Below, piece by piece: positions 17,116-26,524 of a stretch of 64,000 nt of DNA; position 1 is the stretch's first letter; each line of letters begins with the position of its first letter. The position numbers were made by a program, and so were the translations under genes. A model generated the notes under the pieces. It did no database searches. It was not told the DNA's origin and worked only from the letters and a program-made list of their open reading frames with translations. The stretch is from positions 930,001 through 994,000 of the forward strand of contig JAWKIJ010000001.1 in assembly GCA_041394325.1 (NCBI GenBank). The letters are read 5' to 3'. This stretch comes from JAWKIJ01 sp041394325 (lineage in GTDB: Bacteria; Actinomycetota; Acidimicrobiia; Acidimicrobiales; Microtrichaceae).

Positions 17116-19623
17116 TTATCCGTCCGGCTCCTCGTCCTCCGGGTCGTCCGATTGCAGCACACGTGCCACGGCGACGACCTTGGCGTCGTCATCGAGGTTC
17201 ATCACCTTGACGCCGGTCGCATCGCGCCCCTGTTCGGAGATGTCCCGGACAGGCACCCGGATCGTCACCCCCGAGTCTGCGATCAGGAAGATCTGATCGT
17301 CCTCGGCGACCATGTGCGAGGCAATGACCTCGCCCTTGTCGGCATGGAGGCGCATCGCCCGCACGCCCTGGCCACCGCGTCCCTGCGCGCCGAACGCCCG
17401 CGGATCGGTGCGTTTGCCGTAACCACCGTCGGTGATGGTCAACAGGTGTGCCGCCTCGTCGACGACGGCAGCGGACACCACCCGGTCACCCTCGCGGAGC
17501 TTCATCGCCCGCACCCCGGTGGCGTCGCGACCCATCGGCCGCACGTCGGATTCGGCGAAACGGATCCCCTGTCCCCGACGACTGACGCACAGGATCTCGT
17601 CGCCGTCGTTGGCCGCGAGCACCGTCACGAGCTCGTCGTCGTCGCGAAGGTTGATCGCGATCAATCCGGACTGTCGTGAGGAGTCGTAGGCGTTGAAGAG
17701 GGTCTTCTTCCCCACGCCGTTGCGCGTTACGAAGAACAGGTATCGGTTCGTCTCGTAGTCCCGTGTATCGACGACCGTCTGGATCCTCTCGCCTGGCTGG
17801 AGTTGCAGGAGGTTGACCAGGGCGGTGCCGCGTGCGGTCCGCTCCATCATCGGGATCCTGTAGCACTTCAGTCGGTAGACGCGACCCAGGTTGGAGAAGA
17901 ACAGCAGGTACGCGTGAACGCTGGAGTGGATGATGTCGGTGACGTAGTCGTCGTCCTTCAGCTTCGTACCCGACACGCCGCGTCCGCCGCGACCCTGGGT
18001 CCGGAACGCGTCGGCCGCAACCGTCTTGATGTAGCCGGCCGCCGTCATCGTGACGACGATCTCCTCGTCGTCGATGAGATCCTCGACGTCGAGGTCGCCC
18101 GGATCGAACTCGATCGGCGAACGGCGTCGGTCGGCGAACCGATCCCGGATCTCGGTCATCTCGGTGGCGATCACACCGCGGAGCACTGCGTCGTCGCCGA
18201 GGATCGCCTCGAGTTCCCCGATGGTGTCGCGCAGAGCCGCGAGCTCCTCCTCGAGTCGAGCTCGTCCGAGCCTCGTGAGCTGGCCGAGTTGCATGTCCAG
18301 GATGTACTCGGCCTGTTCGTCGGAGAAGGAGAACGGCTCGGCACCGAGAGCGTCGCGCGCCGTTGCACGGTCATCCGATGCTCGGATGGTGGTGATGATC
18401 TCGTCGATCAGATCGAGCGCTCGAAGCAGGCCTTCGACGATGTGCGCCCGACGACGCGCCTTGTCGAGGCGGTACTCGGAGCGGCGACGGATCACTTCGC
18501 GCTGATGGTCGATGTAGTGCGCCAGGGCGTCGCGGAGGCTGAGCGTCCGGGGCACGCCGTCCACGAGCGCCACCATGTTGACCGGGAAGCTCGATTGCAT
18601 CGGCGTGTGCTTGTAGAGGTTGTTGAGGATCACCAGCGCCGGGGCGTCGCGCTTGAGTTCGAAGACGAGCTCGATCCGTCCCTTTGCCGAGCCGTTCCGG
18701 ATTGCCCGAATCCCCTCGATCTCACGGCTGTTCACGAGTTCGGCGGCGCGGGACTCGATGGCTTCGACCGACGTCTGGTACGGGATCTCCGACACCACGA
18801 TCTGTTCGCCGCGCGGACCTTGGACGATCTCGGCCTTCGCGCGGATCTTCACCGACCCTCGGCCCGTTCGAAACGCCTCGACGATGCCGGCGCGACCCAT
18901 GATCGCCCCACCGGTCGGGAAGTCCGGACCCTTCACGAAGGCCATGAGGTCGTCCACCGTTGCGTCGGGGTGTTCGAGCAGATGAAGGGTGGCGTCGATG
19001 ACCTCACCCAGGTTGTGGGGAGGAATGTTGGTGGCCATACCCACGGCAATGCCTTGGGACCCGTTGACCAGGAGGTTGGGGAAGCGCGACGGCAATACGG
19101 TTGGCTCCTCGGTGGAGCCGTCGAAGTTCGGGGTCATGTCGACGGTGTTCTCGTCGATGTTGGCGAGCAGGTCGGTGGCCAGCGACGACAAACGACACTC
19201 GGTGTAGCGGTAGGCGGCCGGCTCGTCGGACGGTGATCCGAAGTTCCCGTGCTTGTCGATCAGGACATGACGCACCGAGAAGTCCTGACCCATGCGGACG
19301 AGCGCGTGATACACGGACTGGTCGCCGTGGGGGTGGTACTTGCCCAGCACGTCACCCACGACGGTCGCGCACTTCTTGTGAGGCCGATCCGGGCGCAGTC
19401 CACCCTCGTGCATCGCCCAGAAGATCCGTCGATGCACCGGCTTGAGGCCATCACGAACATCGGGGAGCGCCCGACTGACGATGACCGACATCGCGTAGTC
19501 GAGGAACGACTGCTCCATCTCCGTCTGGATCTCGATGGGCTCGATCGTGCCACCGCGCAACGAGACCGAGGTGAAATCACCGGGATCGTCGGTTGGCTCG
19601 GCGTTCTCGGGGGAGTCGTCCAT
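17116..19623 (-). CDS. gyrA: DNA gyrase subunit A
   Basis: 835 residues, full length. Winged-helix and tower domains are followed by a six-bladed C-terminal DNA-wrapping domain with repeated QGRGGxG-type GyrA boxes. The catalytic tyrosine is Tyr140 (AAYRYTECRL). In the quinolone-contact helix (HPHGDQSVYHALVRM) Gln102 and His106 replace the residues equivalent to E. coli Ser83 and Asp87, both known to matter for fluoroquinolone binding. It lies 48 bp after gyrB on the same strand. With GyrB it introduces negative supercoils. Confidence 0.97.
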   Translation of the reverse strand: MDDSPENAEPTDDPGDFTSVSLRGGTIEPIEIQTEMEQSFLDYAMSVIVSRALPDVRDGLKPVHRRIFWAMHEGGLRPDRPHKKCATVVGDVLGKYHPHGDQSVYHALVRMGQDFSVRHVLIDKHGNFGSPSDEPAAYRYTECRLSSLATDLLANIDENTVDMTPNFDGSTEEPTVLPSRFPNLLVNGSQGIAVGMATNIPPHNLGEVIDATLHLLEHPDATVDDLMAFVKGPDFPTGGAIMGRAGIVEAFRTGRGSVKIRAKAEIVQGPRGEQIVVSEIPYQTSVEAIESRAAELVNSREIEGIRAIRNGSAKGRIELVFELKRDAPALVILNNLYKHTPMQSSFPVNMVALVDGVPRTLSLRDALAHYIDHQREVIRRRSEYRLDKARRRAHIVEGLLRALDLIDEIITTIRASDDRATARDALGAEPFSFSDEQAEYILDMQLGQLTRLGRARLEEELAALRDTIGELEAILGDDAVLRGVIATEMTEIRDRFADRRRSPIEFDPGDLDVEDLIDDEEIVVTMTAAGYIKTVAADAFRTQGRGGRGVSGTKLKDDDYVTDIIHSSVHAYLLFFSNLGRVYRLKCYRIPMMERTARGTALVNLLQLQPGERIQTVVDTRDYETNRYLFFVTRNGVGKKTLFNAYDSSRQSGLIAINLRDDDELVTVLAANDGDEILCVSRRGQGIRFAESDVRPMGRDATGVRAMKLREGDRVVSAAVVDEAAHLLTITDGGYGKRTDPRAFGAQGRGGQGVRAMRLHADKGEVIASHMVAEDDQIFLIADSGVTIRVPVRDISEQGRDATGVKVMNLDDDAKVVAVARVLQSDDPEDEEPDG

Positions 19624-19671
19624 CAGTGGTGAAGTCCTGTCGTCGGGGTCTCTCTGAGGCCCCGTGTCGGC

Positions 19672-21600
19672 TCAGATGTCGAGAAACCGGACATCGCGGG
19701 CATTGGTCTGGATGAAGTGCTTGCGGCTTTCGACGTCCTCGCCCATCAGGATCGAACAGACCTCGTCCGCTATGTGTGCCTCCTCGAGGCTGACTTGCAA
19801 CAACGTGCGTCGCGCCGGGTCCATCGTCGTGGCCCACAGTTCATCCGCGTCCATCTCGCCCAGTCCCTTGAGGCGTGCGAACTCCTCTCGGTGGTTGGGT
19901 CGTTCGGCAAGGAACGCCGCCTTCGCCTGATCGTCCTTGAGGTAGATGGTGTCCCTGCCGACCTTCGTGGAATACAACGGCGGTTGGGCGATGTAGACGA
20001 AGCCCTCCTCCACCAGTGGTCGCATGTGCCGGAACAGGAACGTGAGCAACAGGGTCCGGATGTGACTGCCGTCGACGTCGGCGTCACAGAGCATCACGAC
20101 CTTGTGGTATCTGGCCTTGGTGATGTCGAACTCGGCGCCTACCCCGGCACCGATGGCCTGGATGAGCGTGGTGACCTCGGCGTTCTTCAGGACCTTGTCG
20201 ATCCGAGCGCGCTCGACGTTGAGGATCTTCCCACGGATGGGAAGGATCGCCATGGTCACCGGGTTACGGGCGTCCTTGGCCGATCCGCCTGCACTGTTGC
20301 CCTCGACGATGTACAGCTCACAGTCACGCGGTTCGTTCGACGAGCAGTCGGCCAGCTTGCCGGGTAGGCCCGCACCGTCGAGTGCCGACTTGCGGCGCGT
20401 GGCCTCGCGGGCGTTGCGGGCGGCCTCGCGCGCCCGCGCGGCCTGCGTCGCCTTCTGGACGATTCGCTTCGCCTCCGAGGGATGTTCCTCCAACCAGTCG
20501 GCAAGGTGCTCGTTGGTGGCGCGCTCGACGAGCGAACGCATCGGCACGTTTCCCAGCTTGCTCTTCGTCTGACCTTCGAACTGGGGATCCTGCAGTTTGA
20601 CGGAGACGATGGCGGTCATGCCCTCACGGATGTCCTCACCCTGCAGGTTGCCGTCGGAGGACTTCAGCAGACCCTTGTCCTTCGCATACCGGTTGACGGT
20701 GTTGGTGAGGGCCTTCTTGAAGCCCTCCTCGTGCATCCCCCCTTCGGTGGTGGTGATGCCGTTGGCGAACGAATGGAGACCGTCGGGGTTGTAGCCGGTG
20801 TTCCACTGGCGCGACCTCGACCTCCATGGTCTCCTCGGCCTGGATGAAGTAGCCGACCTCGGAGAAGAGTGCCTCCTTGGAGGCGTTGACGTGCCGGACG
20901 AAGTCCGAGATCCCGCCCTCGTAACGAAACGACACCGGATCGTGTGCATCGTCGCGTTTGTCGGCGAAGGCGATCTCCAGTCCTGCATTGAGGAACGCCA
21001 TGGTCTGGAACCGCTCGAGCAGGGTCTGAGCCCGGAAACGTGCATCGTCGAACACCGCCGGATCAGGCCAGAACCGAGTGGTGGTACCCGTCCGTCCACC
21101 CGGGGACGGACCCGTGACGTGGAGCGGGGTGACGAGGTGACCGCCGTTAAGGCCATCTCGTGGCGATGCCCCTTGCGGTCGATCTCGACCTCGACGGCGC
21201 TGGACAACGCATTGACCACCGAGATGCCCACGCCGTGCAACCCTCCGGAGACCTTGTATCCCCCACCGCCGAACTTGCCACCCGCGTGCAACACCGTCAT
21301 CACGACCTCGGCCGCCGACATGTTGTCCTGACCCGACATCGCGTCGACAGGGATGCCGCGCCCGTCGTCGACCACCTCGCAACCGTCACCGGTTTCGCCG
21401 GGAAGGAGCGTGACCTCGATGCGTGTGCAATGGCCGGCCATCGCCTCGTCGACCGAGTTGTCGACGACTTCGTACACCATGTGGTGCAGGCCTGCCGGTC
21501 CGGTGGAACCGATGTACATGCCCGGGCGCATCCGCACGGCTTCGAGGCCTTCGAGTACCTGGATTTGATCGGCGCCGTACGACGAGTCGTGGTCACTCAC
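19672..21600 (-). CDS. gyrB: DNA gyrase subunit B, with two compensating frameshifts
   Basis: The gene begins at GTG 21600 (SDHDSSYGADQIQVLEGLEA). ATPase motifs are clear (EVVDNSVDEAMAG, DDGRGIPVD, GGLHGVGISVVNALS) and so is the TOPRIM part (LYIVEGNSAGGSAKDAR, CDADVDGSHIRTLLL). Between about 21150 and 20810 the continuous frame turns into Arg/Ser-rich nonsense, while the alternative frame gives genuine GyrB (RTGTTTRFWPDPAVFD, SFRYEGGISDFV). A missing T near 21146-21151 and an extra base (or two missing) near 20808-20812 would explain it. TOPRIM has Asn where E. coli GyrB has Asp426. Product predicted normal if these are sequence errors. Confidence 0.93.
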   Translation of the reverse strand: MSDHDSSYGADQIQVLEGLEAVRMRPGMYIGSTGPAGLHHMVYEVVDNSVDEAMAGHCTRIEVTLLPGETGDGCEVVDDGRGIPVDAMSGQDNMSAAEVVMTVLHAGGKFGGGGYKVSGGLHGVGISVVNALSSAVEVEIDRKGHRHEMALTAVTSSPRSTSRVRPRVDGRVPPLGSGLIRRCSTMHVSGLRPCSSGSRPWRSSMQDWRSPSPTNATMHTIRCRFVTRAGSRTSSGTSTPPRRHSSPRSATSSRPRRPWRSRSRQWNTGYNPDGLHSFANGITTTEGGMHEEGFKKALTNTVNRYAKDKGLLKSSDGNLQGEDIREGMTAIVSVKLQDPQFEGQTKSKLGNVPMRSLVERATNEHLADWLEEHPSEAKRIVQKATQAARAREAARNAREATRRKSALDGAGLPGKLADCSSNEPRDCELYIVEGNSAGGSAKDARNPVTMAILPIRGKILNVERARIDKVLKNAEVTTLIQAIGAGVGAEFDITKARYHKVVMLCDADVDGSHIRTLLLTFLFRHMRPLVEEGFVYIAQPPLYSTKVGRDTIYLKDDQAKAAFLAERPNHREEFARLKGLGEMDADELWATTMDPARRTLLQVSLEEAHIADEVCSILMGEDVESRKHFIQTNARDVRFLDI

Positions 21601-21742
21601 GTGAGGATCTTTCACCGTTCGCGATTCGCGGGATCGTCTGCCGTGGATGACCGTTCGCCGCGGAGGCTCGACGGGGCAGAGGTGGGCAGGCGGGGTGGGC
21701 AGGTCCACCGATCGATCCGGAGGGGTCCGGCCATCGTACCAC

Positions 21743-22102
21743 CTACGGGCCCCACGGCTCCGACGCTCGGCGGCCGGGGCGACGGATCGTCACGTTGAGT
21801 GCGTCGACACGGTCGGCTCTCCCGCCCTGGTCGTGAGCGACCTGCGCGAGGAGCCCACTCACCGCTCGACACGTACGCCGCTCGGCCCAACGGAGTGCCT
21901 CCGCTGTTGCCGCATCGACCGCCTCCACGCGCAGGACGCCGTTCCGGACGGCGACGGGAGTCGATCGTGATGCTGGTCCTTCCCCGACCACCTCCGGCCA
22001 CGCCAAACGCAGACGATCGAGCGAGTCGAGCGGCACGAGCCCGAGCCCTCGACGCAACCGGTCCACGCTGTCACCGAGTCGCCTCATGGATCCCTCAGCC
22101 AT
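21743..22102 (-). CDS. dciA: DciA/DUF721-family helicase-loader-like protein
   Basis: 119 residues from the ATG at 22102. It has the DUF721 pattern: LDSLDRLRLAWPEVVGEG, then VRNGVLRVEAVDAATAEALR. DciA is the ancestral loader of replicative helicase DnaB in bacteria lacking DnaC/DnaI, and in actinobacteria it sits between recF and gyrB, as here. The start overlaps the 3' end of recF by 8 bp, so the pair is translationally linked. The short N-terminal part is more divergent than the KH-like core. Confidence 0.85.
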   Translation of the reverse strand: MAEGSMRRLGDSVDRLRRGLGLVPLDSLDRLRLAWPEVVGEGPASRSTPVAVRNGVLRVEAVDAATAEALRWAERRTCRAVSGLLAQVAHDQGGRADRVDALNVTIRRPGRRASEPWGP

Positions 22103-23225
22103 CGACAACCCGATGATCGAGCACCGACAGGGCGCGCGTCCCGTTGTCCCCAGGTTGGGGAAAGCTGTGGACAACCAGTTCCGCATCCGGTGACATCCCC
22201 TCGGGGAGGGTGGTCGCTGTAGTCACCAGCCGCTGTCCGGGCGGGAGTGCGTCGACCAGAGCCCGCGCTCGATGCTCGTCCAACTCGGAGAAGACGTCGT
22301 CGAGCAACAACACCGGGGCGACTCCCCGGGCCTCGGTGACGAGCCGGTGGGCCGCGAGGCGAAGAGCGAGAACCAGACTTCGCTGCTCGCCCTGTGACGC
22401 GTGGGTTCGCGCCGGTAGGCCCTCGATTCGCATCTCGAGATCATCGCGGTGGGGGCCGACCGTACTCACCCCCCGCCGGACGTCATCGTCACGGGCCGCA
22501 GCCAGCCGGCCCTCCAGCGCGTCAGGCCACCATGCCGAATGGATCCGGACGCTGACCGACTCGCGCGCTCGCGTTCCGGCGACGATCCGATAGGCATCGT
22601 CGACCAGCGGGATCAGCAGTTCCACGGCCTTGGCGCGAAGCGACCCCAACCGGTCACCGACCGAGGCGAGCCGCTGATCCCAGACGTCGAGGGTGATCGC
22701 AGCGTCGGCGTCGAGCCGTCCACCGAGTTGCTTGAGTAATGCGTTCCGTTGTCGAAGTACCTTGTGGAACTCCGTCAGGACGCTGTCGTTCCTGGGATGG
22801 AGATCACAGAGCAGACGGTCGACGAAGTCCCTCCGCAAAGCCGGTCCCGCCTGGACGATCTCAAGATCGACCGGCGAGAAGACGGTCACCGTGAGTGCTT
22901 CGGACAGGTCCCGACGTCGGTTCACCCGTTGACGATTGACCAGAGCCGTCGGCGATCCGGTCACCGGGAACCGTGCCTCGATGAGGATCTCCCGTCCGTC
23001 ATATCGGCCGAGCGACCGGACGACGGCGCACGATGCACCGTGGCGAACCATTGCATCGGTGGGAGCGCCGCGGAACGAGCCGAGGTGAGCAAGCGCCCCG
23101 ATGGCTTCGATCAGGTTGGTCTTTCCGTGTCCGTTGTCCCCCCGTAGCACGGTGAAACCGGCCGACAGCTCGACCTCCGCGTCCGCATAGGAACGGAAGT
23201 CGTGAAGCCAGAGCCGTTCGATGAT
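22095..23225 (-). CDS. recF: DNA replication and repair protein RecF, non-canonical start
   Basis: SMC-like ATPase that loads RecA at gaps. Walker A is GDNGHGKTN and the Walker B/signature region includes VLLLDDVFSELDEHRA. The conserved N terminus (IERLWLHDFRSYADAEVEL) is encoded upstream of the first possible GTG/ATG/TTG (23150). Only an ATC at 23225 could begin it, with GGTGGA about 8 nt upstream and 14 nt after dnaN ends. A GTG in another frame occurs at about the same place. A start at 23150 would delete the first beta strand, so either AUC is used or an ATG was misread or shifted. Between dnaN and dciA. Confidence 0.85.
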   Translation of the reverse strand: MIERLWLHDFRSYADAEVELSAGFTVLRGDNGHGKTNLIEAIGALAHLGSFRGAPTDAMVRHGASCAVVRSLGRYDGREILIEARFPVTGSPTALVNRQRVNRRRDLSEALTVTVFSPVDLEIVQAGPALRRDFVDRLLCDLHPRNDSVLTEFHKVLRQRNALLKQLGGRLDADAAITLDVWDQRLASVGDRLGSLRAKAVELLIPLVDDAYRIVAGTRARESVSVRIHSAWWPDALEGRLAAARDDDVRRGVSTVGPHRDDLEMRIEGLPARTHASQGEQRSLVLALRLAAHRLVTEARGVAPVLLLDDVFSELDEHRARALVDALPPGQRLVTTATTLPEGMSPDAELVVHSFPQPGDNGTRALSVLDHRVVDG

Positions 23226-23239
23226 GTTGCTTCCACCGG

Positions 23240-24334
23240 TCAGGAGACCCTCACCGGCATGAGGAGATAGAGGAAGTCGGGATCCTCGCCGGAGCGCAAC
23301 AGGACGGGCTTCAACGAGTTGGTCGATTCGATGGTCACCTCGTCGCCGGTCGTCACCTCGAGGCCGGTGAGGAGGAACTCCGGATTGAACGCGACCATGA
23401 TCTCGTCGCCTCGGTAGTCGCAGTCCAACGATTCGTGCGCCTGTCCGACATCCTGGGTGACGGCCGCGAGCTCCAAGCCCTCGGAGGACATCTTCAGTCT
23501 GATGGGTGTGGACTCTCGGGCCATGAGACGGACGCGGCGCACCGCGTCGATCAGCGTCGAACGGCCGACGAGCATGCGGTTCGGCTGCTCGTCCGGGATC
23601 AGGCGCACGGCCTCCGGATAGGTCCCGTCGATGAGCCGCGTCAGCAGACGCACACCATGAGTGACGAAACTTGCGTCGCGCTCCCCGAAGACCATCGTCA
23701 ACTCGTCCTCGGGAGAGAGCAGTCGCCCGATCTCCTGAAGTGCCCTGGCGGGAACCAGAACGTGTCTGCCCTGTTCGAGCAAGGTCGTGCCCGGCAGATC
23801 ACGCACCGCCAACCGATACGAATCGGTGGCCACCAGCCGTACACCGGAGCCTTCCGCGGTGATCAGGACACCGGTGAGCACCACACGTGAGTCGTCGGTG
23901 GATGCCGACGGCACCACCTGGCGAAGTCCGTCGGAGAGATCGGATCCGGAGATGACGACGGCCTCTCCTTCGGGGGCGGTGATCTGCGGAAACTCCTCGG
24001 CGGGAATCAACTGCACGGCGAACTCGGAGCGTCCGCTGATGATTCGGGCCTGAATCCGATCCCCGTCGACGGTCACCGCACCGGGCTCGAGTGACTTGAC
24101 GATGTCGGCCGCCAACTTCGCCGGCACGACGATCGCTCCATCCGCTTTGCCCGACACGGTGATCTCGACGCCGATGGTGAGTTCCATGTCGGTGCCGGTG
24201 ATCGTGAGCTGGTCGCCGTGCAGCGAAAGGTGGACACCGGCGAGCACCTGGGACACACCCCCCCGGGACGACGCGGCGCGACCGGCAGTCGTCAGACCCT
24301 CGACGAGCACGTCACGTTCGCAACGGAACTTCAC
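23240..24334 (-). CDS. dnaN: DNA polymerase III sliding clamp (beta)
   Basis: About 364 residues forming three clamp domains that dimerise into the processivity ring. It starts KFRCERDVLVEGLTTAGRAA, has GVLITAEGSGVRLVATDSYRLAVRD in the middle and ends LLMPVRVS, close to the usual MPVRL tail that lines the peptide-binding groove. GTG at 24334 is preferred over an ATG five codons upstream because GAGAGGGA lies just before it and it gives the standard MKF start. It lies between candidate oriC and recF, the standard order. Confidence 0.96.
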   Translation of the reverse strand: MKFRCERDVLVEGLTTAGRAASSRGGVSQVLAGVHLSLHGDQLTITGTDMELTIGVEITVSGKADGAIVVPAKLAADIVKSLEPGAVTVDGDRIQARIISGRSEFAVQLIPAEEFPQITAPEGEAVVISGSDLSDGLRQVVPSASTDDSRVVLTGVLITAEGSGVRLVATDSYRLAVRDLPGTTLLEQGRHVLVPARALQEIGRLLSPEDELTMVFGERDASFVTHGVRLLTRLIDGTYPEAVRLIPDEQPNRMLVGRSTLIDAVRRVRLMARESTPIRLKMSSEGLELAAVTQDVGQAHESLDCDYRGDEIMVAFNPEFLLTGLEVTTGDEVTIESTNSLKPVLLRSGEDPDFLYLLMPVRVS

Positions 24335-24349
24335 GCTTTCCCTCTCCAT

Positions 24350-24649
24350 CTGTTGGTTGATGTGAATGAGTGCAGTAGGGGTAGTAGGCCCTGTGGAATG
24401 TGGAGAACCTAGCGCCGGCCCTGTGACACGGCGCCGACGAAGTTCGACCGGTTTCCACAGTCATCGACCGACATGGGTGTAATTACACGGACCGCGGTGG
24501 ACGGACTCGATGTTGTTGGCATGTTCATCCACCGAGAGATCCCCACGACGGTGTCCACGAGTCCGACCTGAACGGCGAGTTGTCCACCGGTTATCCCCCA
24601 CTTGTGGACAATCGCGGTGGGCAACGATTCGCACCCGGGCGCGAATCGT
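24350..24649. other. Candidate oriC between dnaA and dnaN
   Basis: A 300-bp gene-free region with several DnaA-box-like 9-mers: a perfect TGTGGACAA (24603-24611), TTGTCCACC (24580-24588), TGTGGAGAA (24399-24407), and weaker TTATCCCCC and GTTTCCACA. The dnaA-dnaN spacer is the usual actinobacterial origin. It is short and lacks an obvious AT-rich unwinding stretch, so the true origin may extend further or lie elsewhere in the cluster. Confidence 0.6.
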
Positions 24650-26125
24650 TCACGGGTGGTCCGGTGACGGGCTCTTGAGATCCTTGATCAGTGCGTTCAC
24701 GTCCTCGAGGACGGCCTTGCGCTCCGCCATCTGCGTCTCGATCTTCTTGACCCCGTGGATGATCGTGGTGTGGTCGCGCTTCTCGAACTCGTTGGCGATG
24801 TCGGGGTAGCTGAGGTCGGTCAACTCCCTGAAGAGGTACATGGCGATGTGACGTGCGTTGACCAGTGGTCGGCTTCGGCCGCGCCCGCGAAGTTGGTCGA
24901 CTGAGAAGTTGAAGCGCGTCGCCGTGGCCCGGAGGATCTGTTCGGGGGTCACGTCGCGACGCTCCTTCGCCAGGATGTCGGCCAGGTTGACCCGCACGGT
25001 GGAGAGTGTGACGTCCGAGTTGTTGATCTTGGCGTACGCAGTCACCCGCAGCAGCGCGCCCTCCAACTCCCGGATGTTGTTGGTGACATGTTCCGCGATG
25101 AACTCGAGGACCTCCGCCGGGACGGGAACGGGTGACGTCTCCAGCTTCTTGCGGAGGATGGCGATACGCGTCTCGGCATCGGGTGGTTGGATGTCGGTGA
25201 CGAGGCCCCACTTGAAGCGGCTTCTGAGGCGCTCCTGCAAGGTCGACACCGCGTCGGGTGGCCGGTCGGAGCTCAACACGATCTGACGGTTCGCCTCGTG
25301 CAACGTGTTGAAGGTGTGGAAGAACTCCTCTTGGAGTTGCTCCTTTCCTTCCATGAACTGCACGTCGTCGACCAACAGCACGTCGATCTCCCGGTAGCGA
25401 CGCTTGAACTCCGCCTGACGGTTGTTGCGGATGGCGTCGATGAACTCGTTGAGCATCGTCTCTGTGGAGATGTACCGGACGACGAAGGTCGGATACATCG
25501 TGGCGATGTAGTTCGCGATCGCACGGAGCAGGTGGGTCTTGCCGAGGCCCGCCGATCCGTACACGAACAGCGGGTTGTACGACCGTGCAGGTGTTTCGGC
25601 GACCGACAGCGCGGCTGCCTGCGCGAACCTGTTGGACGGCCCGGTGACGAAGGTCTCGAACGTGTACTTCGCCGAACGGTGCGACGAGTGGTCGCGTTGA
25701 TCGACCCGAGGCGCCTCGGGTGTACGTGGATCGCCGGTCGACGGGGCGGTGCCGAGTCCGTCGACCGAAGTCGACGCGGGTGCGTCGTCGACCGGCGATC
25801 CGATGGCGGCCGCGGCGAGCCGGCCGAGTTGCTCGTCGACGTCGTCGCTGAGATCGACGACCGGCTCGCCGACCCGCAGGTCGATCTCGAGGCGGGCGTA
25901 GCCGACTGCGTCGAGGCAGTTGAGCATCAGGTTGGTGTAGCGCTGCTCGATCCGGTCGCGTAACAGCGAGCTGGGCACCTCCAACGTGATGCAACCCTCG
26001 TCGAGGTAGCGGGGGGTGACGTGCGCGAAGATCGCGTTCCACTCCGCCTCGCTCAGCCGCTCGCGGAGCACCCCGGACACGACGGCCCAGACCTGTTCTG
26101 CGGGATCAACGACCGTCACCGACAT
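24650..26125 (-). CDS. dnaA: Chromosomal replication initiator DnaA
   Basis: 491 residues. Domain I covers about 1-85 and a disordered linker about 85-150. The AAA+ domain has Walker A GSAGLGKTH (190-198) and Walker B VLLVDDVQF. DNA-binding domain IV ends in NEFEKRDHTTIIHGVKK. The box-contacting RDHTT is kept, though the usual GGRDHTT is EKRDHTT. ATG at 26125 is chosen because the protein then begins SVTVVDPAEQVW; about 39 extra upstream codons are unlike DnaA. Its own promoter region contains DnaA-box-like sites, suggesting autoregulation. Confidence 0.97.
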   Translation of the reverse strand: MSVTVVDPAEQVWAVVSGVLRERLSEAEWNAIFAHVTPRYLDEGCITLEVPSSLLRDRIEQRYTNLMLNCLDAVGYARLEIDLRVGEPVVDLSDDVDEQLGRLAAAAIGSPVDDAPASTSVDGLGTAPSTGDPRTPEAPRVDQRDHSSHRSAKYTFETFVTGPSNRFAQAAALSVAETPARSYNPLFVYGSAGLGKTHLLRAIANYIATMYPTFVVRYISTETMLNEFIDAIRNNRQAEFKRRYREIDVLLVDDVQFMEGKEQLQEEFFHTFNTLHEANRQIVLSSDRPPDAVSTLQERLRSRFKWGLVTDIQPPDAETRIAILRKKLETSPVPVPAEVLEFIAEHVTNNIRELEGALLRVTAYAKINNSDVTLSTVRVNLADILAKERRDVTPEQILRATATRFNFSVDQLRGRGRSRPLVNARHIAMYLFRELTDLSYPDIANEFEKRDHTTIIHGVKKIETQMAERKAVLEDVNALIKDLKSPSPDHP

Positions 26126-26389
26126 TCCCCATCTCGATTTCCACAGTGTCATCCACAGACTGTGGAGGCAGCGCACCGGTGTGTTGCGAGGCGCGAGACT
26201 AACACGGCGCCCGACCGCTGACCTCCGGCCGACGGGGACCACGGTGGCACGGTTGGCAGGTCGCGTCGTGCGACGCTAGCTTTTCCGCCGCCATGGACGG
26301 CGACGGCTGCAGCGCGCACCGTTGCCAGGTCCACCTCGAACGCGGCCGCCGAGTTCCACGCGGGCGCGACCACTCCCAGGAGACGTGCC
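26126..26389. promoter_or_regulatory. Divergent dnaA/rpmH promoter region with DnaA-box-like sites
   Basis: A 264-bp spacer between divergent dnaA and rpmH. Near the dnaA end are TCATCCACA (26149-26157, 8 of 9 to consensus), ATTTCCACA (26137-26145) and an inverted TGTGGAGG. They could serve dnaA autoregulation or be part of a bipartite origin. No promoter hexamers stand out. Confidence 0.45.
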
Positions 26390-26524
26390 GTGAAGCGCAC
26401 ATTTCAACCGAACAACCGTCGTCGAGCGAAGAAGCACGGCTTCCGGCACCGAATGGCCGATCGTGCAGGACGCAAGGTCTTGCGTTCCCGGCGCCTGAAG
26501 GGGCGTCATAAGCTGAGCGCTTGA
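26390..26524 (+). CDS. rpmH: 50S ribosomal protein L34
   Basis: 44 residues starting at GTG: KRTFQPNNRRRAKKHGFRHR, then RAGRKVLRSRRLKGRHKLSA, an essentially canonical L34. Shine-Dalgarno GGAG at 26379-26382, 7 nt before the start. Its stop overlaps the rnpA TTG start, as is usual for this pair. The extremely basic protein is one of the smallest ribosomal proteins of the large subunit. Confidence 0.97.
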   Translation: MKRTFQPNNRRRAKKHGFRHRMADRAGRKVLRSRRLKGRHKLSA

